DNA from: Roseivirga ehrenbergii
GTDB lineage: Bacteria > Bacteroidota > Bacteroidia > Cytophagales > Cyclobacteriaceae
Direction of reading: 5' to 3'
NCBI RefSeq assembly: GCF_001593005.1
Contig: NZ_LQZQ01000009.1
Coordinates: 1-64,000 of the forward strand
DNA: 64,000 bases
The notes beneath the pieces are model-generated. The model made no database searches, was not told where the DNA came from, and worked only from the letters and a program-made list of their open reading frames with translations. Of this stretch, positions 59,726 through 64,000 are shown piece after piece; position 1 is the stretch's first letter, and each line of letters opens with the position of its first letter. The position numbers and the translations under genes were made by a program.

Positions 59726-62230
59726 TTAGCGTTTGGTGAATTCTGCAAGCCCTTTGTCTAAAAACTCAACAAAGTTAGACACTTCAACATCATATGCTTT
59801 GGGTCTAACCAAAGGTGCTTCGTTATTATCTAAAAGCACATAGTAAGGTTGGGCGTTGCCATTAAATCGGGTGATCTGAAAATCGAAATTTTGCTTCCCA
59901 ATTGTTTTTTTCACTTTGTTGTCGAATTCAGAAGTGTACCATTCCGATTCCGGCAGTTCCGTTTTATCATCTACATAAAGAGCCACCACCACATAGTTTT
60001 CTTTCAACCTTTTGAGTACTTCTGGGTCTGACCAAACATATTCTTCCATTTTACGACAGTTCACGCAGCCGTGACCTGTAAAGTCAATGAACAAAGGTTT
60101 CTTTACCTTCTTGGCATAAGCCAAAGCTTGTTCGTAATCAAAAAAGCCTTTGATACCGTGGGGCAAATGTAGAATGTCTGAATATTTTATTTTACTCGGA
60201 AAACCTGTTTCAGTGGCCGACCCTGAAATTTGTGCAGCGCCAATCTCTTCTCTTATCATTTCCCTTAGTGCAAAATCATGTGTGGTAAGTGGAGGCAAAT
60301 AACCAGAAAGGCCTTTGAGTGGTGCGCCAAACATACCAGGCAATAAATACACGGCAAAAACAAAACTGATGATGGCCAATACTAAACGTGGTACCGAAGT
60401 TTTTTGAACTTCATCATCGTGTGGCAAGCGTAATTTCCCTAACAAATAGAAGCCTAAAAGCACTGCAATCACCAACCAAATGGCAATGTAAATTTCACGG
60501 TCGAGCAAGCCCCAATGATAAGCCTGATCGGCTACGCTTAGGAATTTGAAACCCAAAGCCAATTCGATAAAACCTAAAACCACTTTTACGGAATTTAACC
60601 AACCACCGGATTTTGGAAGGCTCTTCAGCATTCCTGGGAAAATAGCGAACAGGGTAAAAGGAATAGCAAAGGCAATAGAAAAACCCATCATGCCCACCAC
60701 GGGCTTGGTTACTTGCCCTTGAAAAGATTCGATTAGAATTGTACCTACAATTGGACCTGTGCAAGAAAACGACACAAGTACCAAAGTAAAAGCCATAAAG
60801 AAGGTGCCGAACATTCCGCCCTTATTGGCTTTCTTATCCATTTTATTGACAAGCCCGCTAGGCAATACGATTTCGAAAAGCCCAAAAAAGGAAAGTGCAA
60901 AAATGACGAATACAGCAAAGAATATAATGTTTGGAATGGCTCCTGTGGCCAGTTCATTGGCAATACCTACCCCGAATAAACTTGTGAAAAGCAGACCGAT
61001 TAATATATAGATAACAATAATTGAAATTCCGTATATACTCGCCTTAGTAATTGCTTGCGCCCTCGATTGGCTGCTGTTTGTAAAGAAAGCCACTGTCATC
61101 GGAATCATGGGGAAAACGCATGGCGTTAATAATGCCGCTAACCCGAAAAGAAAAGCGGTAATAAAAAAGCCCCATAAGGAGCCATCATCTTCGGGTTTTA
61201 GCAAGTCTTCAAAGCTGCTTTGACTGGATTTGCTGTTTGTACCAGTGGCTACTCCTGCCGTTGTGGTAATCTTCTTCGCTCCATCTTCTAGGGCTGACAG
61301 GGCTACATCAAAATCCTCACTTCCGTTAATACAGAGGCCTTCAACATCGGAGCAAGTTTGAAAATCGAGCTCGCCCTTAATTTGAAAGTCGGGTTTCAAT
61401 ATTTTTATTCTCTGCTTAAACTCACCTTTTCCAGAAAAATAGGTTACTTCTTCATTGAAAAAATTATCGAATTTCTTTTTTGGATTGGTAGGAATCAAAC
61501 CACCAATTACCTCAAAACCATCTGTTTCTTCAAAAACTACGGTGGCAGGAATAGGAGAAGCATCAGGTGCTAAATCACTAGAATAGATGTACCAGTTGGC
61601 ATCGACAGTTACATTGAAAACCAGATCAATTTCACTGCCTACTTCTGCAGTTCCTTCTTTGCTAAGTTTCCACGAGGTTACTGTTCTTACTCCAGGCCCT
61701 TGGCTTAATAAATTCTGCGGTGCAGCTTGAGTTGGCGTTTCAGTTGGTTCTTTTTCTCCTCCAGTTACTTTTATAAAATCAATTACAAAGTCTTGCTCCC
61801 CCGGAACACACTGCCCAGTAACATCGGTACAAGTTTGAAAATCAAGTGTGCCTGAAATCTTAAGGTTATTGCTCAGTACTTTTATTTTTTGCCTAAACTC
61901 TCCCTTCGCACCAAAATACTCTACCGTATCGCCCCAAATTTGGTCAAACTTATGTTTTGGATTAACGCCATATAGCTTTCCAATCACTTCGAAAGAAGGG
62001 TCGGCATTTAGTTCTGCGGTGGCGGGTATAGCCATCACATCTTCTTTCTGGTTTGAAGAATAGATGTACCAGTCTTTAATCACACTTACATTGAAGATCA
62101 ACTCGATTTCATCCCCAACTTTTACTTCTTTTTCTGAAGCATCGAAGGTCCAATTGGTGGTTTGCTTGAATTGAGCAAACGAGCTTAAGGTAAAACCAAC
62201 CAGAATAAGTGACAGCAGATACTTTCTCAT
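59726..62230 (-). CDS. DsbD-like thiol:disulfide reductase with doubled N-terminal domain
   Basis: The start at 62230 (MRKYLLSLILVGFTLSSFAQ) is preferred to an in-frame TTG 16 codons upstream, which lies in a terminator hairpin; 834 residues. Two successive DsbD-alpha-like domains share many positions: VKVGDEIELIFNVSVIKDWY, IYSS and VGSEIDLVFNVTVDANWYIY, S; LDFQTCTDVTGQCVPGEQDF and LDFQTCSDVEGLCINGSEDF. The DsbD transmembrane core follows (GLAALLTPCVFPMIPMTVAF; LVSFSCTGPIVGTIL, with both key Cys). A thioredoxin-like end has GHGCVNCRKME. It would pass electrons from cytoplasmic thioredoxin to periplasmic partners. Confidence 0.92.
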   Translation of the reverse strand: MRKYLLSLILVGFTLSSFAQFKQTTNWTFDASEKEVKVGDEIELIFNVSVIKDWYIYSSNQKEDVMAIPATAELNADPSFEVIGKLYGVNPKHKFDQIWGDTVEYFGAKGEFRQKIKVLSNNLKISGTLDFQTCTDVTGQCVPGEQDFVIDFIKVTGGEKEPTETPTQAAPQNLLSQGPGVRTVTSWKLSKEGTAEVGSEIDLVFNVTVDANWYIYSSDLAPDASPIPATVVFEETDGFEVIGGLIPTNPKKKFDNFFNEEVTYFSGKGEFKQRIKILKPDFQIKGELDFQTCSDVEGLCINGSEDFDVALSALEDGAKKITTTAGVATGTNSKSSQSSFEDLLKPEDDGSLWGFFITAFLFGLAALLTPCVFPMIPMTVAFFTNSSQSRAQAITKASIYGISIIVIYILIGLLFTSLFGVGIANELATGAIPNIIFFAVFVIFALSFFGLFEIVLPSGLVNKMDKKANKGGMFGTFFMAFTLVLVSFSCTGPIVGTILIESFQGQVTKPVVGMMGFSIAFAIPFTLFAIFPGMLKSLPKSGGWLNSVKVVLGFIELALGFKFLSVADQAYHWGLLDREIYIAIWLVIAVLLGFYLLGKLRLPHDDEVQKTSVPRLVLAIISFVFAVYLLPGMFGAPLKGLSGYLPPLTTHDFALREMIREEIGAAQISGSATETGFPSKIKYSDILHLPHGIKGFFDYEQALAYAKKVKKPLFIDFTGHGCVNCRKMEEYVWSDPEVLKRLKENYVVVALYVDDKTELPESEWYTSEFDNKVKKTIGKQNFDFQITRFNGNAQPYYVLLDNNEAPLVRPKAYDVEVSNFVEFLDKGLAEFTKR

Positions 62231-62251
62231 ATGTAACCAGAGTTTGTAAAA

Positions 62252-62279
62252 AGTGGGCCTTAAAATTTTAAGGCCCACT
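62252..62279 (-). terminator. 28-bp perfect palindrome, terminator of the dipeptidase gene
   Basis: The arms AGTGGGCC and GGCCCACT surround TTAAAATTTTAA; all 28 bases are self-complementary. Read leftward it is followed by TTTTT. It starts 12 nt after the dipeptidase stop. Confidence 0.88.
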
Positions 62280-62290
62280 GTAAATGTACT

Positions 62291-63679
62291 TTAGTCGTTC
62301 AGTTCAGCAAAATTTTTGAAGAACAATGGAATGGTTTCAATTCCTTTAAAGTAATTGAAAACACCATAATGTTCGTTTGGAGAATGAATGGCATCTGAAT
62401 CAAGGCCAAAACCCATTAATACGGTTTTTAAACCCAGGGTTTGTTCAAAAAGTGCCACAATAGGAATACTTCCTCCACCTCTGAATGGTACTGGCGCTTT
62501 TCCAAAAGTAGTTTCCATGGCTTTTGCCGCAGCAATATAAGCTGGAGAATCTGTTGGAGTAACCGCAGGCTTTCCTCCGTGGTGTGGAATAACTTTTACC
62601 TTTACGGATGGAGGGGCAATTGATGTGAAGTGATCTTGGAAAAGCTTTGTGATTTTATCAGGATCCTGATTCGGTACTAAGCGCATTGAAATTTTTGCAT
62701 AGGCTTTAGAGGCAATTACAGTTTTAGCACCTTCGCCAATATAACCGCCCCAAATTCCGTTCACGTCTAAAGTTGGTCTAATAGAAGAACGCTCCATAGA
62801 GGTATAACCTGCTTCGCCTTCGGTAGCGCTTAGGCCGATTGATTTTTTGTATTCTTCTTCATCAAAAGGAGCAAGAGCCATGGCTGCCCTTTCATCAGCA
62901 GAAAGCTCAATTACATCCGCATAGAAGCCTGGGATGTTAATTTTCTTGTTTTCGTCTTTTAACGAAGCAATCATTTCGGCCAATACGTTGATTGGGTTTG
63001 GCACTGCCCCACCGTATAAACCTGAGTGCAAATCTCTATTTGGGCCAGTTACTTCTACTTGTACATAGCTTAAACCTCTTAGTCCCACAGTAATGGAAGG
63101 TACATCGTTGGCAATGATTCCAGTGTCGGATACTAATACAATATCGGCAGCCAACTTCTCTTTATTCTCTTCAAGGAAAATCCCTAAATGGTCAGAACCA
63201 ACTTCTTCTTCTCCTTCTATTAAGAATTTTACGTTACAAGCAAGGTTATCAGTTTTCATCATGGCCTCAAACGCCTTGATATGCATGTAAACTTGACCTT
63301 TGTCGTCACAAGCACCGCGAGCAAAAATGGCTCCTTCTGGATGGATTTCTGTGGTTTTTATTATGGGTTCGAAGGGAGGTGAATCCCAAAGCTCGTAAGG
63401 GTCGGCTGGTTGAACATCGTAATGACCGTAAACCAAAACGGTAGGTAATTTGGCGTCAATAATTTTTTCTCCGTAAACAATCGGGTGGCCTCCAGTTGGG
63501 CAAATTTCTGCTACATCGGCACCGGCTTCTAGTAATTTTCCGTGTACGAATTCAGCTGCTTTTAGTACGTCTCCTTTGAACTTACTATCGGCACTAACCG
63601 AGGGAATTCTGAGTAAATCGAGAAGTTCGTTTAAGAAACGGTCTTTATTGTTTTCTATGTAATCGTTGATGTTTGCCAT
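62291..63679 (-). CDS. M20-family dipeptidase
   Basis: 462 residues, close to carnosinase/PepV-like dipeptidases. First metal site VYGHYDVQPADPYELWDSPP, bridging D and DDK in ARGACDDKGQVYMHIKAFEA, catalytic Glu and ligand in LIEGEEEVGSDHLG, VSDTGI, and the C-terminal FRGGGSIPIVALFEQTLGLK and DSDAIHSPNEHY, which holds the last His ligand. A lid domain lies between (GLRGLSYVQVEVTGPNRDLH). It hydrolyses dipeptides in the cytoplasm with two Zn2+. No signal peptide. Ends at a strong palindromic terminator. Confidence 0.93.
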   Translation of the reverse strand: MANINDYIENNKDRFLNELLDLLRIPSVSADSKFKGDVLKAAEFVHGKLLEAGADVAEICPTGGHPIVYGEKIIDAKLPTVLVYGHYDVQPADPYELWDSPPFEPIIKTTEIHPEGAIFARGACDDKGQVYMHIKAFEAMMKTDNLACNVKFLIEGEEEVGSDHLGIFLEENKEKLAADIVLVSDTGIIANDVPSITVGLRGLSYVQVEVTGPNRDLHSGLYGGAVPNPINVLAEMIASLKDENKKINIPGFYADVIELSADERAAMALAPFDEEEYKKSIGLSATEGEAGYTSMERSSIRPTLDVNGIWGGYIGEGAKTVIASKAYAKISMRLVPNQDPDKITKLFQDHFTSIAPPSVKVKVIPHHGGKPAVTPTDSPAYIAAAKAMETTFGKAPVPFRGGGSIPIVALFEQTLGLKTVLMGFGLDSDAIHSPNEHYGVFNYFKGIETIPLFFKNFAELND

Positions 63680-63753
63680 GTCTTTTAATTTATGACTCGA
63701 AGATAATTGATTTGTAATGAAACGCCCATGGAGATGATGGGTTTTGGGAAGTC

Positions 63754-64000
63754 CTAAAATCCATCGCCTTCAACCACTTCTTTCTTTTTGAGTGATTGAT
63801 TTGAATCGGCCGACATCACTAATTTATAGGGCTCGTCTATACCGTAAAACAGCTTTCTGTAGTTTTTCGACCAAGCGATAACTTCCTCCAAAGAATAAGC
63901 GAAAACATTGAATTCGCCCACTTTGGGTTTAGATGATTTTCCCTTGGCATCTAACGGATTGGCGATAGAGGCATTGAAGGCTTCGTTAGATGAAAAAGTG
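63754..64000 (-). CDS. C-terminal part of an unknown protein (runs off the right edge)
   Basis: Read leftward, 81 codons from the window edge to TAG at 63754-63756. The visible part reads EEVIAWSKNYRKLFYGIDEP, then YKLVMSADSNQSLKKKEVVE, and ends GDGF. The composition is mixed and soluble-looking, without membrane segments. I do not recognise the family. Confidence 0.6.
   Translation of the reverse strand, partial: TFSSNEAFNASIANPLDAKGKSSKPKVGEFNVFAYSLEEVIAWSKNYRKLFYGIDEPYKLVMSADSNQSLKKKEVVEGDGF

Noticed and set aside
62230-62278. Upstream start for the DsbD-like gene at 62278
   Set aside because: These codons lie inside a 28-bp palindromic terminator and precede the normal signal peptide; the ATG at 62230 fits better.

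Overview
The window looks like chromosome of a Bacteroidota bacterium, most likely a marine Cytophagales (Roseivirga/Fulvivirga/Marivirga type; the genus is inference). Lineage signs are: promoters of the Bacteroidota TAnnTTTG type instead of Shine-Dalgarno-led starts; SusC/FecA-style parts (sigma factor, FecR anti-sigma with DUF4974-type tail, STN plus carboxypeptidase-regulatory-like protein); many MacB-type permeases with a PadR partner; OmpA proteins with PD40 repeats; patatin-POTRA-barrel proteins; and M23 peptidases with the HxC variant. No rRNA, tRNA, IS element, prophage or CRISPR array was seen.

Layout. 1-5.9 kb: an ECF sigma gene running off the left edge, uvrA, a RelE/HigB-type toxin-antitoxin pair, and a PQQ-type sugar dehydrogenase with an extra NTF2-like domain. 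6-12.7 kb is the accessory part: a membrane AraC regulator, an Mrr-type restriction endonuclease with an HNH nuclease directly behind it, a relic of the 3' end of a permease gene, an HTH/PIN toxin-antitoxin pair, then an intact MacB-like permease with its PadR repressor. The relic and the intact gene end form ~74-bp direct repeats around the HTH/PIN pair. 13-17 kb: a TonB-dependent receptor and DUF4374 lipoprotein, probably for iron or siderophore uptake. 17-25.8 kb: housekeeping genes (EamA exporter, YcxB-like, nadC, DUF4783, gpmI, a universal stress protein, a Fur-family regulator, an NhaD-like antiporter), then a 755-bp stretch without a gene.

26.5-33.5 kb is an envelope-biogenesis cluster (outer-membrane porin-like protein, TPR protein, lptC, small membrane protein, CNNM/CorC-type protein, PpiD/SurA-like foldase). 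33.5-37 kb: DUF493, an exported methyltransferase-like lipoprotein, pterin dehydratase, rsmI, a tiny unlisted gene ending in GCGG, and an HTTM membrane protein. 37-39.4 kb: feoA-feoB. 39.4-42.6 kb: a sigma/FecR/STN signalling set without a beta-barrel receptor. 42.7-46.2 kb: a membrane-anchored MutS-family ATPase and purK-purE. 46.2-57.4 kb: AsmA-like protein, PepSY protein, a transglutaminase-like exported protein, OmpA/PD40 protein, patatin-barrel protein and M23 peptidase. 57.4-64 kb: copper ATPase, DsbD-like thiol reductase with a doubled sensor domain, M20 dipeptidase, and the end of an unknown gene.

The most notable structures not explained by ordinary annotation are: several -7 boxes only 4 nt from a start codon (leaderless mRNAs); four long inverted repeats sitting on or beside regulator or toxin genes; two terminator-like hairpins pressed against the start codons of lptC and the patatin gene; an 11-bp-phased ATGTTA repeat array; the direct repeats around the HTH/PIN module; and the barrel-less FecR system. 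All family assignments come from reading the proteins; no database search was run.
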